A stretch of 64,000 nt of DNA from an uncultured Phocaeicola sp. GTDB taxonomy: Bacteria; Bacteroidota; Bacteroidia; Bacteroidales; Bacteroidaceae. Under the pieces are notes generated by a model that did no database searches, was not told where the DNA came from, and worked only from the letters and a program-made list of their open reading frames with translations. Location: assembly GCA_947581855.1 (NCBI GenBank), contig CANPVZ010000003.1, positions 62,001 to 126,000 of the forward strand, read 5' to 3'. Both the position numbers and the translations under genes were made by a program. Position 1 is the first letter of the stretch, and each line of letters opens with the position of its first letter. This document shows positions 1-8,542 of the stretch, in pieces.

Positions 1-513
1 TCGTCCGTTGAATTGGTGGGTGAGCAGGCGGAATGCATTGGCATTTCCTTCAAAATGTATGATGTCTTCCCATTCGTTCGGAGCTAGTTTCTCTTTCAGC
101 TTTAATCCTTTCCCTTCAGAGAAATAGGTTCCGATGGCTCTTTCTCCCGAGTGTCCAAAAGGAGGGTTCCCTAAGTCGTGCGCCAAACAGGCTGCCGATA
201 CGATAGCGCCGATTTCTTGTAAGTGCGGGCATTCTTGGTATAGTTCCGGGTATAAGGCTAATAACTCTTTTGCTACATTGTTACCCAAAGAACGTCCTAC
301 GCACGATACTTCCAGACTGTGAGTGAGTCGGTTGTGTACGAAGATACTTCCTGGCAGAGGAAACACCTGTGTCTTATTTTGCAAACGGCGGAATGGAGCG
401 GAAAAGATAAGCCTGTCGTAATCGCGTTGAAACTCTGTACGGTCGTCTTTTCGGGTAGCATGCAACTCTTCCAATCCAAAACGTTTATTCGATATCAGCT
501 GTTTCCAATTCAT
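1..513 (-). CDS. dgt: dGTP triphosphohydrolase, N-terminal part (cut by left window edge)
   Basis: The minus strand reads an open frame from ATG at 513 to the window edge, 171 codons, with no stop, so only the N-terminal part is present. It begins MNWKQLISNKRFGLEEL and contains FSAPFRRLQNKTQV, then RLTHSLEVS and AHDLGNPPFGHSGE. These are the His and His-Asp metal ligands of the HD-domain dGTPase family, which hydrolyses dGTP to deoxyguanosine and triphosphate. The family is about 450 residues long, so most of the HD domain's C-terminal half lies outside. The start is the first ATG of the frame, about 20 bases downstream of a TACATTTG -7 box on the same strand. Identification is from conserved motifs; the exact subfamily cannot be settled from this fragment. 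Confidence 0.88.
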   Translation of the reverse strand, partial: MNWKQLISNKRFGLEELHATRKDDRTEFQRDYDRLIFSAPFRRLQNKTQVFPLPGSIFVHNRLTHSLEVSCVGRSLGNNVAKELLALYPELYQECPHLQEIGAIVSAACLAHDLGNPPFGHSGERAIGTYFSEGKGLKLKEKLAPNEWEDIIHFEGNANAFRLLTHQFNGR

Positions 514-1032
514 ATATTTTCAATTTAGTTACTGCAAATGTACATGATAAATTTCAGAATCTTACACTTGGAAATAGAAATATGGTGTTTCTTTTAGTAT
601 GATTTAGGGGGAAATTTACCTATAAATTTCAATTTATAAGTCGGTTGCATAAAGAATTCTTTTTTCTTTGCAGGAAAAAGGGCTATATTTTTTAAAATAG
701 TGAAATTCTTTCGTCCTTTCCTGCTGAAATGATTATTTTCGCACACTATTAAGTAGTAAAGAGGATACAAGAAAAAGAGAGAAATTGAGAAGTTGTCGTT
801 TCGCTCAGAAATTGTCACTAGGTTCGTTCGTCGAGAATTATAGCTCAAATGACTTTTTAGTCGGAAAGCTGAAAACAAAAACTCATAAATAGAGGAGTAA
901 GAACCTATTTGAAGGTTAACTTTTAATTCTTAGCTTTAATTTAAATGATCGGTGTAGCCGTGCTGAAACAGAGAATAATCCGCATTAGAAGGTTGCGAAG
1001 ATAGGACTTGAAAAATTAAATAGAATAAGAAC
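514..1032. other. Intergenic region between dgt and dut, no gene seen
   Basis: These 519 bases separate the divergently transcribed dgt and dut. The only long frame (minus, about 594-878) is a basic sequence without family resemblance and without a plausible upstream signal. AT-rich stretches are present, but apart from the dgt -7 box no convincing operator, RNA or repeat was recognised. Confidence 0.5.
535..542 (-). promoter_or_regulatory. Candidate -7 promoter box of dgt
   Basis: TACATTTG on the minus strand matches the Bacteroides -7 consensus TAnnTTTG and lies 22 bases before the dgt ATG. No TTTG at -33 was found at the usual distance, so this is a motif-only call. Confidence 0.4.
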
Positions 1033-1467
1033 ATGAAGATACAAGTAATTAATAAATCAAAGCATCCGCTCCCTGCGTATGCTACTGAACAATCTGCCGG
1101 AATGGATTTACGTGCCAATCTTGACCATTCTATTGTGTTGAAACCTTTACAGCGTTGTCTTGTTCCTACGGGATTATATATGGCTTTGCCGAAAGGATTT
1201 GAAGCACAGGTGCGTCCGAGAAGTGGGTTGGCCATAAAGAAGGGAATCGGCGTGCTGAATGCTCCCGGTACCATCGATGCGGATTACCGCGGCGAAATTT
1301 GTGTTATCCTTATCAACTTATCTGCCGAAGATTTCGTTATAGAAGACGGTGAACGTATTGCACAGATGGTGATTGCCCGCCATGAACAGCCGGAATGGGA
1401 AGAGGTGGAAGTCCTGGAAGATACGCAACGCGGAACAGGTGGTTTCGGCCATACAGGTAAAAAATAG
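1033..1467 (+). CDS. dut: dUTP diphosphatase (dUTPase)
   Basis: Trimeric dUTPase that converts dUTP to dUMP and pyrophosphate, keeping uracil out of DNA and supplying dUMP for thymidylate. The 144-residue length is typical. All five family motifs are visible in order: AGMDLRA near residue 22, PRSGLA near 62, [11 protein letters not shown] near 78, RIAQMVI near 109, and the C-terminal [10 protein letters not shown] arm near 133. The start at 1033 is the first ATG and gives the expected N-terminal [18 protein letters not shown]. It is followed 4 bases after its stop by the TPR lipoprotein gene, so the two are probably co-transcribed, together with the next two envelope genes. Pairing with dgt upstream is a suggestive nucleotide-pool neighbourhood, although dgt is divergent. 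Confidence 0.96.
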   Translation: MKIQVINKSKHPLPAYATEQSAGMDLRANLDHSIVLKPLQRCLVPTGLYMALPKGFEAQVRPRSGLAIKKGIGVLNAPGTIDADYRGEICVILINLSAEDFVIEDGERIAQMVIARHEQPEWEEVEVLEDTQRGTGGFGHTGKK

Positions 1468-1471
1468 ACAA

Positions 1472-3256
1472 ATGAATAAAAAACAAATCGGATACAGGAT
1501 ACTAAGCGGTTGCTTGGTAAGTTTCGCATTTCTGCTTTGCGGCGCTTGCGGCTCGACAAAGGATATGAGCAAGTCCGGTAAAAAGAATGCGGCGGTTGCC
1601 GAAGTGCGTCTTTCGCCGGAAGAAGAACAGAAGTTCGATTATTTCTTCCTGGAAGCAAACCGTTATAAGTTGAAAGGTGAGTATGACACGGCTTATGAAA
1701 TGTATAATCGTTGTCTGGACATCAATCCTCAGTCGGCTTCCGTACTTTATGAAATGGCGCACTTCAGCCTTTTTCTGAATCAGCCGGAAAAAGCTAGAAT
1801 CGAACTGGAAAAAGCAGTAAAACTTGATCCGGAGAACATATGGTATAAACAGACCCTTGCTGCCTTTTATCAACAGAAAGGAGAGACCGACAAGGCGATT
1901 TCGGTGTACGAAGATATCGCTACACAATTCCCGAAAAGGAGTGAGGCTTTGATGTTGCTTGTAGATCTGTATGGTCGGGAAAAACGTTACGAAGATGTGA
2001 TTCATACGTTGGATCGTCTGGAGGTAAAAGAAGGAAAATCCGAACAAATCAGTATGGAGAAGTTTAGGATGTATCTGAATATGAATAATCAGGAAAAAGC
2101 ATTTAGCGAGATAGAAAGTCTGGTGAAAGAGTATCCGAACGATTTCCGCTATAAAGTAATATTGGGAGATGTTTATCTAAACAACGATAAATTGGAAGAG
2201 GCGCGCAGTGTTTTCCAGTCGGTATTGGATGAAGAACCCGATAACGCTCCGGCTCAACTCTCCATGGCTTCTTATTATGAAAAGATGGGATTGGATTCTC
2301 TTTATCGCAATCAGTTGGATACAGTGTTGCTGAATAAAAAGCTTGATACGGATACCAAACTTAACATGATGCGCCGGTTGATTATTGATGCGGAGCAGAA
2401 GAAACAGGACAGTACAAAGGTTCTTACTCTTTTCCGTCACATGATGGCGGAAGAGAGCGAAACGGCTGATATAGGTATGCTTTGTGCCCAATATATGATT
2501 TCGAAGAATATGGATGAAGAAACGATAAAACCTGTGTTGGAGCATATTTTATCTATTGAACCGGATAATACGGCCGCTCGTTTGCAATTGTTGGGTTATG
2601 CGGTGAACAAGAATGACTATAAACAGGCCATTGCCATTTGTAAACCGGCATTGGAGTATAATCCCGAAGTGATAGAGTTTTATTATTATTTGGGACTTTC
2701 GTACTACCAGGCGGATAAGAAAAATGAAGCGCTGGAAACTTTCCTCAAAGGGTTGGAACAGATCAGTGCGGAGAGCGATAAGAACGTTATTTCTCAATTC
2801 TACGAGCTGGTGGGCGATCTCTATCATCAAAAGAATATGAACGAAAAGGCTTATGCCGCTTATGACTCGGCATTGGTCTACAATCCCGACAACATAAGTG
2901 CTCTGAATAATTATGCCTACTACCTTTCACTTGAGAAGGTGAATCTCGACAAAGCGGAAGAAATGAGTTATCGTACAGTAAAGGCTGAGCCGCAAAACGG
3001 TACTTATCTGGATACTTATGCTTGGATATTGTTCGAAAAAGGACGTTATGCAGAGGCGAAGATATACATGGATGATGCTATAAAGAACGGGGCGGGAGAA
3101 GATAGTTCGGTAGTACTGGAGCATTGCGGTGATATTTATTATATGAACGGTGAGAAAGAAAAAGCCCTGGAGTTTTGGAAACAGGCTGCTGAGTTGGAAC
3201 ATGAATCGAAAACACTTGAACGGAAAATAAAACTTAAAAAATACATTGCAGAATGA
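1472..3256 (+). CDS. TPR-repeat outer-membrane lipoprotein
   Basis: A 594-residue protein built mainly of tetratricopeptide repeats, which mediate protein-protein contacts. The frame is open from 1373, but the start at 1472 is preferred: it lies 4 bases after dut and begins with a lipoprotein signal peptide ending in LLCGAC, with the lipidated Cys at residue 26. TPR-like units such as YDTAYEMYNRCLDINP (near 75), KARIELEKAVKLDP, DKAISVYEDIATQFP and KAYAAYDSALVYNPDN run through to the C terminus. The stop overlaps the next ATG by 4 bases (ATGA), indicating translational coupling with the DUF4292 lipoprotein. The substrate or partner is unknown. Operon context with an EnvC-like protein suggests a cell-envelope role, which is inference. 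Confidence 0.88.
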   Translation: MNKKQIGYRILSGCLVSFAFLLCGACGSTKDMSKSGKKNAAVAEVRLSPEEEQKFDYFFLEANRYKLKGEYDTAYEMYNRCLDINPQSASVLYEMAHFSLFLNQPEKARIELEKAVKLDPENIWYKQTLAAFYQQKGETDKAISVYEDIATQFPKRSEALMLLVDLYGREKRYEDVIHTLDRLEVKEGKSEQISMEKFRMYLNMNNQEKAFSEIESLVKEYPNDFRYKVILGDVYLNNDKLEEARSVFQSVLDEEPDNAPAQLSMASYYEKMGLDSLYRNQLDTVLLNKKLDTDTKLNMMRRLIIDAEQKKQDSTKVLTLFRHMMAEESETADIGMLCAQYMISKNMDEETIKPVLEHILSIEPDNTAARLQLLGYAVNKNDYKQAIAICKPALEYNPEVIEFYYYLGLSYYQADKKNEALETFLKGLEQISAESDKNVISQFYELVGDLYHQKNMNEKAYAAYDSALVYNPDNISALNNYAYYLSLEKVNLDKAEEMSYRTVKAEPQNGTYLDTYAWILFEKGRYAEAKIYMDDAIKNGAGEDSSVVLEHCGDIYYMNGEKEKALEFWKQAAELEHESKTLERKIKLKKYIAE

Positions 3257-4080
3257 AAAACCTGACTTTTTTAGGATGGCTGGGAATAGTGACCATCCTG
3301 ATGTTTGCATCGTGTAAATCATCGAAGATAATGACGAGTAATGACTTGAATGGTCTGAGTGGAGAGAAGTTTGTAGAAGGAATGCTTGCCAACGCATCCG
3401 ACTGTAAGGTCGTCAGTACTAAAATGAAGTTTGCTCTTGATGTTAACGGGCAGAAGATATCTGTGGGAGGAAACTTACGTATGAAGAAAGACGATGTGAT
3501 TCAACTTTCTTTAGTAGGTTTCGGCTTTGTGGAGGGTGGACGCATAGAGTTCACTAAGGAGGATGTATTGGTGGTTGACCGTATTCACCGGCAGTATGCA
3601 AGGATTCCGTATGCGAAATTAGGCTTCTTGAAAGAAGCTGATATAGATTTTTATACCTTGCAAGCCTTGTTTTGGAACGAATTGATTCTTCCGGGAAAAG
3701 AGCATGTTACCAAATCCAATGCTTCTTCTTTTGTAGTGAAGAAAGAGGCGAACCAAGCTGTACTAATCGGAAAATCTTCTCGTAAATTATCTTACCGTTT
3801 CTTTGCTTCCCTTTCTACAGGCGCGTTGGAAAAAACAGAAATTAGTGCGAAGGCTCCTTATCGTTTGAACTGGGGTTATCAGGATTTTCTTCCTTTGAAA
3901 GGCAAAGCGTTTCCTTCGGTCATGGATATTCAACTTGAAGGGTTGAAGAAACCCGCTACCGTTTTTATACGTCTTGGTAACATTAGTACGGATGCCGATT
4001 GGGAAACGCGTACTAAGGTTTCTAAAAGATATAAAGAAGTAACTCCGGAAGATATTTTAGACCGCATATTGAGATTGTAG
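3253..4080 (+). CDS. DUF4292-type lipoprotein
   Basis: A 275-residue predicted lipoprotein: MKNLTFLGWLGIVTILMFASCKSS has a signal peptide with lipobox FASC, Cys at residue 21. The remainder resembles the DUF4292 family of Bacteroidetes, which has a LolA/LolB-like lipid-binding barrel appearance; that assignment is from memory of the family and is not proven by a catalytic motif. The ATG overlaps the stop of the TPR gene, and its stop lies 1 base before the ATG of the EnvC-like gene, so the three are almost certainly one transcript. A role in outer-membrane lipoprotein or envelope assembly is plausible but inferred. Confidence 0.8.
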   Translation: MKNLTFLGWLGIVTILMFASCKSSKIMTSNDLNGLSGEKFVEGMLANASDCKVVSTKMKFALDVNGQKISVGGNLRMKKDDVIQLSLVGFGFVEGGRIEFTKEDVLVVDRIHRQYARIPYAKLGFLKEADIDFYTLQALFWNELILPGKEHVTKSNASSFVVKKEANQAVLIGKSSRKLSYRFFASLSTGALEKTEISAKAPYRLNWGYQDFLPLKGKAFPSVMDIQLEGLKKPATVFIRLGNISTDADWETRTKVSKRYKEVTPEDILDRILRL

Positions 4081-4081
4081 G

Positions 4082-5383
4082 ATGAAGCGGATTTTTATTT
4101 GGCTGGTAGGACTATGTTTGTTGTGTCCGCTTGCTGCTCAAACCAACCGTAAGATAAAGGAATTGGAGAGCAAACGAGGGGCTTTGCAGGAAGATATTGT
4201 CCGCTCGGAAACACTTTTGCGTTCTACTAAGAAGGATGTGAAAAGCCAGCTTAGCGACTTGTCGCTGATAACCAACCAAATAAATGCCCGCAAGAAATTG
4301 ATAGCTCAGATAGAGAGCGATGTGCAAGCCTTGGATGATGAAATAATTTCGTTACAAAGACAATTGGGCAAATTGCAAAAGAATCTGAAAGAAAAGAAAG
4401 GCAAATACGAAGCTTCGGTTAAGTATATGTATAAAAATCGTTCGATTCAGGAGAAACTGATGTTTATTTTTTCTGCCCAGTCGCTTAGTCAGACTTATCG
4501 CCGCCTTCGTTATGTACGGGAATATGCCACTTACCAACGTATTCAAGGTGAAGAGGTAATAAAGAAGCAAAAACAAGTGGAGGCGAAGAAAAAGGAACTG
4601 GAACAGGTTCGTTCCGAGAAAACGAATCTTTTAGTTTACAAGGCACATGAGCGGGAGAAACTGGAGTTGCAGGAGAAAGAGCAGCGTCAGTTGGTGGCTA
4701 ATCTGCAAAAGAAGCAAAAGAGTCTGCAAAACGAGATTGCTCGCAAACGACGTGAAGCCCAGCGACTGAATGCTCAGATAGACCGCTTGATAGAAGCCGA
4801 GATTGCTGCTGCCAAGAAGCGTGCGGAGGAGGAAGCGCGCAGAGAAGCTGCTACTCGAAAGAAAAATACCTCAAAGGGAAATATAGAATCGAAATCTGCT
4901 TCCGGAAAGTCTGGTGAAAAAAAGGCTGCTCCTATGGAAAAATATCATCTCAATACGGCTGACAGGCAACTTTCTGGCAACTTCGAACGTAACCGTGGAA
5001 TCCTTCCACCGCCTATAACCGGGCCGTATTTGATTGTTAGTCACTATGGCGCTTATGAGGTGACAGGTCTGAAGCACGTGAAGTTAGATAATAAAGGTAT
5101 AGATATCAAAGGGCAGAAAGGAGCACAGGCCCGTGCTATTTTCGACGGGGAAGTGTCGGCCATCTTCCAATACAATGGAATGGTGAATATTCTGGTGCGG
5201 CATGGTAACTACATTTCCGTATACTGCAATCTTTCAGCAGCTTCAGTGAAGAAAGGGCAACAGGTGAAGACGAAAGACATTCTTGGCAAGATTTCTACGG
5301 ATACTTCCGGCAACACCATTCTGCATTTCCAATTGCGCAAGGAGACAGTCAAGCTGAATCCTGAGCTTTGGCTAGGGAGGTAA
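4082..5383 (+). CDS. EnvC-like coiled-coil protein with degenerate LytM (M23) domain
   Basis: A 433-residue secreted protein. A signal peptide (about residues 1-20, ending AAQ) is followed by a long coiled coil (about 25-270, rich in Glu, Lys and Gln) and a C-terminal M23/LytM fold (about 315-433). In active M23 endopeptidases zinc is held by H-x3-D and the second His of HxH, helped by a His in YxHL. Here these positions read NKGID (Asn337, Asp341), YCNL (Asn383) and ILHF (Ile413, His415), so a zinc ligand and two catalytic-site His are lost. That is the pattern of EnvC/NlpD-type activators, which do not cut peptidoglycan but switch on N-acetylmuramoyl-L-alanine amidases at division sites. 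It is the last gene of the dut-TPR-DUF4292 group. An amidase encoded at 43817-45010 is a possible partner. Confidence 0.87.
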   Translation: MKRIFIWLVGLCLLCPLAAQTNRKIKELESKRGALQEDIVRSETLLRSTKKDVKSQLSDLSLITNQINARKKLIAQIESDVQALDDEIISLQRQLGKLQKNLKEKKGKYEASVKYMYKNRSIQEKLMFIFSAQSLSQTYRRLRYVREYATYQRIQGEEVIKKQKQVEAKKKELEQVRSEKTNLLVYKAHEREKLELQEKEQRQLVANLQKKQKSLQNEIARKRREAQRLNAQIDRLIEAEIAAAKKRAEEEARREAATRKKNTSKGNIESKSASGKSGEKKAAPMEKYHLNTADRQLSGNFERNRGILPPPITGPYLIVSHYGAYEVTGLKHVKLDNKGIDIKGQKGAQARAIFDGEVSAIFQYNGMVNILVRHGNYISVYCNLSAASVKKGQQVKTKDILGKISTDTSGNTILHFQLRKETVKLNPELWLGR

Positions 5384-5453
5384 AGTAGAAGTGTATTGTA
5401 AAAATATGAAAAGGCAGGCCATTAGCTGCTTCGTTATCCAAATACCTTGGGCT

Positions 5454-6515
5454 TTATAACTTTAATCCGTCTAAAAGTTTCCAGTATAGTTCAATGGCTT
5501 CCTCTATTTCCCGAATCATAATATATTCGTCTGCCGTATGAGAACGTGATGAGCGTCCCGGACCTATCTTTACAGAGGGAAAACGCATAAGCGCTTGGTC
5601 TGATAAAGTGGGAGAGCCGAAAGGAGTACGTCCCAGAGCTGTTGCCCGACGGATAAATGGATGGCTTTCGTCTATACGTGAAGAGTTTAGACGGAACGAA
5701 CGGGCCTTTGCTTCGCAGGTGATATGCTCCTTGACAGTTTCAAAGATTTCTTCGTTGGAGTAAAGCTCGTTGCTGCGGATGTCTACAACAAAATTGCAAC
5801 GGTCGGGCACTACGTTATGTTGCGTGCCGGCGTTGATTTGTGTTACGCTCATTTTTACCGGACCAAGAAGTGGGGAGACCTTTTCGAAACGATAGTCGCG
5901 AAACCATTCTATATCTTTCAGTACCTTATAAATGGCGTTATCTCCTTCTTCGCGGGCGGCGTGTCCTGATTTGCCGTAAGCGGTTACATCTAGTACCATC
6001 AATCCTTTTTCGGCAATGGCCGGTTGCATTTCAGTCGGTTCGCCTACAATCCCCAATGTAATGGGTGGCAGATTGGATAATACGCTTTCAATGCCGTTTT
6101 TTCCGGATACTTCTTCTTCGCAAGAAGCTAAATAAATGAGGTTATAGGTTTGTTCTTTCCGACAAATCTCACGGAAAATTTGAAAAAGACAGACTACACT
6201 GGCTCCCGCATCGTTACTACCAAGTCCGTATAGCTTCCCATTTATTTCAGTTGGTTTGAAAGGATCTTTTCGCCATCCGCTTACTGGTTTCACTGTATCG
6301 ATATGTGAATTGAGCAGAATGGTAGGTTTCTGTAAATCGAACATCGGACTAATACACCAGATGTTATTTCCCGAACGATTGGCGATGATGCCACTTTCCT
6401 CGATGAATTCGTATAAAATGTTTGCTGCGGCTTCCTCTTCTCTACTGATGGAAGGGGTTTGAATCAAGACTTTTAATAAGTTGACGGCGTTCCAAACAAG
6501 CTCTTCTTTATTCAT
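5454..6515 (-). CDS. argE: M20-family deacylase, probable N-acetylornithine/N-acetylcitrulline deacetylase
   Basis: A 353-residue cytoplasmic zinc-dependent M20 amidohydrolase. Visible motifs are LLNSHIDTVKP (metal His and the following Asp, near residue 68), GSNDAGAS (bridging Asp), SCEEEVSG (catalytic and metal Glu near 130) and GEPTEMQP. These fit the ArgE/DapE group. Bacteroidetes make arginine through acylated citrulline, and an ArgE homologue removes the acyl group at the end; this gene is the likely candidate, although it sits apart from the argR-proC cluster at 53-58 kb. DapE or another M20 enzyme cannot be excluded. The start is the ATG at 6515. It is convergent with the EnvC-like gene, with 70 bases between the ends. 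Confidence 0.8.
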   Translation of the reverse strand: MNKEELVWNAVNLLKVLIQTPSISREEEAAANILYEFIEESGIIANRSGNNIWCISPMFDLQKPTILLNSHIDTVKPVSGWRKDPFKPTEINGKLYGLGSNDAGASVVCLFQIFREICRKEQTYNLIYLASCEEEVSGKNGIESVLSNLPPITLGIVGEPTEMQPAIAEKGLMVLDVTAYGKSGHAAREEGDNAIYKVLKDIEWFRDYRFEKVSPLLGPVKMSVTQINAGTQHNVVPDRCNFVVDIRSNELYSNEEIFETVKEHITCEAKARSFRLNSSRIDESHPFIRRATALGRTPFGSPTLSDQALMRFPSVKIGPGRSSRSHTADEYIMIREIEEAIELYWKLLDGLKL

Positions 6516-6641
6516 TATTCATACTTATTTTAAAAGCAAAGATAATACAAAGAGCTACTTTAAAACAAATTTATTTGTGTTTTTATAGCTGTGTAACCTA
6601 TTTTCATAAAGCAAATATAAGGATTCTTCCAATTAAAAACA

Positions 6642-6649
6642 TACCTTTG
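6642..6649 (+). promoter_or_regulatory. Candidate -7 promoter box of the acyl-CoA ligase gene
   Basis: TACCTTTG, matching TAnnTTTG, lies 24 bases before the ATG at 6674. No clear -33 TTTG was seen. Confidence 0.45.
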
Positions 6650-6673
6650 TAGCAGATTAAAATTTTATATACT

Positions 6674-8479
6674 ATGACTTATCCACACTTGTCCGTACTG
6701 ATTCACAAGCAAGCTGAGAAGTATGGTAATCGTGTTGCCTTGCGATTCCGTGATTATGAAACTGAACAATGGATTCCTGTTTCTTGGAATCAATTTTCTG
6801 AGATCGTGAAAACTGCTGCGTGCGCTATGCTCGAATTAGGAGTGAACGTACAAGAAAACATAGGCGTCTTTTCTCAAAATAAACCGGAATGCTTATATAT
6901 TGATTTTGCCGCCTTTGCTACTCGGGCTGTCTCCATACCTCTGTATGCGACCAGTTCGGAGGCGCAAGCTCAATATATTGTGAATGATGCTTCCATTCGT
7001 TACCTTTTTGTGGGAGAACAGTTCCAGTATGATGTGGCTTATCGGATACTCAGCCTGTGTCCTACGTTGCAAAAACTTATTATCTTTGACTCCTCTGTCA
7101 AGCTGAATCCGGAAGATACCACATCTATTTTCTTTGAAGAGTTCTTGAAGATGGGAACAAATAAGGAACGAATGAGCGAGGTAGAAGAACGTACGGCCGG
7201 AGTTGATGAAAATGATTTGGCAAATATTCTTTATACATCGGGTACTACCGGTGATTCGAAAGGAGTAATGTTGCACCATTCCTGTTATATCGAGGCTTTC
7301 CGTATTCATAAAATACGTCTCACCTCTATGACGGATAAAGATATAGTGATGAACTTTTTACCCTTGACTCATATATTTGAAAAAGCATGGACTTATTATT
7401 GTCTCTGTGTCGGATGCCAGATTTGTATCAATTTGCGACCTACGGACATACAAAAAACAATAAAGGAAATACGACCTACACTGATGTGTGCGGTTCCTCG
7501 TTTTTGGGAGAAAGTTTATGCCGGTGTGCAAGAAAAAATTAACAATACTACCGGCGTTGCGAAGATTATGATGCAGGATGCGGTAAAAGTGGGGCATGCT
7601 TATAATATTGAATATGGACGTGCCGGTAAGGAACCACCTTTGTGGTTGACTCTAAAATATAAATTTTATGAGAAGACCGTGTATAGTTTATTGAAAAAGA
7701 CTATTGGTATTGAAAGAGGTAACTTTTTTCCGACGGCCGGTGCAGCGATACCTTCGGCTGTAGAAGAGTTTGTCCATTCGGTAGGCATTAATATGGTGGC
7801 CGGATATGGTCTCACAGAGTCAACGGCAACCGTTTCGTGTGACGTACTACCTAACTATACCATTGGTTCTGTGGGACGTGTGATGCCTGATGTTGAGGTG
7901 AAAATAGGTGAGAATGATGAAATATTGTTGCGTGGTAAAACGATTACGAAAGGTTATTATAAGAAAGAAGCTATTACTAAAACGGCAATTGATGCGGAAG
8001 GCTGGTTTCATACGGGAGATGCCGGGTATTTTAAGGATGGTGAACTTTTCCTGACCGAACGTATTAAGGATTTATTTAAAACATCCAATGGAAAATACAT
8101 TGCGCCGCAAGCTATTGAAAGCCGTTTGGTAGTGGACCGTTATATCGATCAAATTGCCATTATTGCCGATCGGCGTAAGTTCGTTTCGGCTTTGATTATC
8201 CCCACTTATGACTTGGTGGAGGAGTATGCGAATAAATATCGTATTGCTTACGGAAGTATGGAAGAGTTGTTGCGGAATGAGGAAATTGTTGCTTTGTTTA
8301 AAGAACGGATTGATACTTTGCAACAGCAGTTTGCTCACTATGAGCAAATAAAACGTTTTACTTTATTGCCGGAACCATTTAGTATGAAGAAAGGCGAGTT
8401 GACGAATACATTGAAGATACGGCGTTCGGTATTGTATAAGAATTATGCGGCGGAAATTGAGAAGATGTATCAGGAATAA
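6674..8479 (+). CDS. Long-chain fatty acid--CoA ligase (AMP-forming)
   Basis: A 601-residue adenylate-forming enzyme that activates fatty acids to acyl-CoA through an acyl-AMP. The P-loop motif LYTSGTTGDSKGVMLHHS is near residue 188, the A5 motif GYGLTESTA near 375, GWFHTGDAGYF (adenylate/ribose binding Asp) near 438, and the C-terminal lysine region KTSNGKYIAPQAIE near 468. The pattern fits the FadD15/long-chain ligase group typical of Bacteroides. No signal peptide is visible, so it is cytosolic or peripheral to the inner membrane. It follows a TACCTTTG promoter box and ends 63 bases before the permease gene. Its exact chain-length preference cannot be read from the sequence. Confidence 0.93.
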   Translation: MTYPHLSVLIHKQAEKYGNRVALRFRDYETEQWIPVSWNQFSEIVKTAACAMLELGVNVQENIGVFSQNKPECLYIDFAAFATRAVSIPLYATSSEAQAQYIVNDASIRYLFVGEQFQYDVAYRILSLCPTLQKLIIFDSSVKLNPEDTTSIFFEEFLKMGTNKERMSEVEERTAGVDENDLANILYTSGTTGDSKGVMLHHSCYIEAFRIHKIRLTSMTDKDIVMNFLPLTHIFEKAWTYYCLCVGCQICINLRPTDIQKTIKEIRPTLMCAVPRFWEKVYAGVQEKINNTTGVAKIMMQDAVKVGHAYNIEYGRAGKEPPLWLTLKYKFYEKTVYSLLKKTIGIERGNFFPTAGAAIPSAVEEFVHSVGINMVAGYGLTESTATVSCDVLPNYTIGSVGRVMPDVEVKIGENDEILLRGKTITKGYYKKEAITKTAIDAEGWFHTGDAGYFKDGELFLTERIKDLFKTSNGKYIAPQAIESRLVVDRYIDQIAIIADRRKFVSALIIPTYDLVEEYANKYRIAYGSMEELLRNEEIVALFKERIDTLQQQFAHYEQIKRFTLLPEPFSMKKGELTNTLKIRRSVLYKNYAAEIEKMYQE

Positions 8480-8542
8480 TAAAAAGATGCGAGGATAGTA
8501 GTCTACGGAGCTTGAGTTTATAATAGCGAATTAAAAAGACCT

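Noticed and set aside
594-878. Minus-strand open frame of 94 codons between dgt and dut
   Set aside because: Basic, low-complexity translation without family resemblance or start signals; probably chance in AT-rich DNA.
1373-1471. Upstream extension of the TPR lipoprotein frame inside dut
   Set aside because: It overlaps dut in another frame and would bury the lipoprotein signal; ATG 1472 is better.
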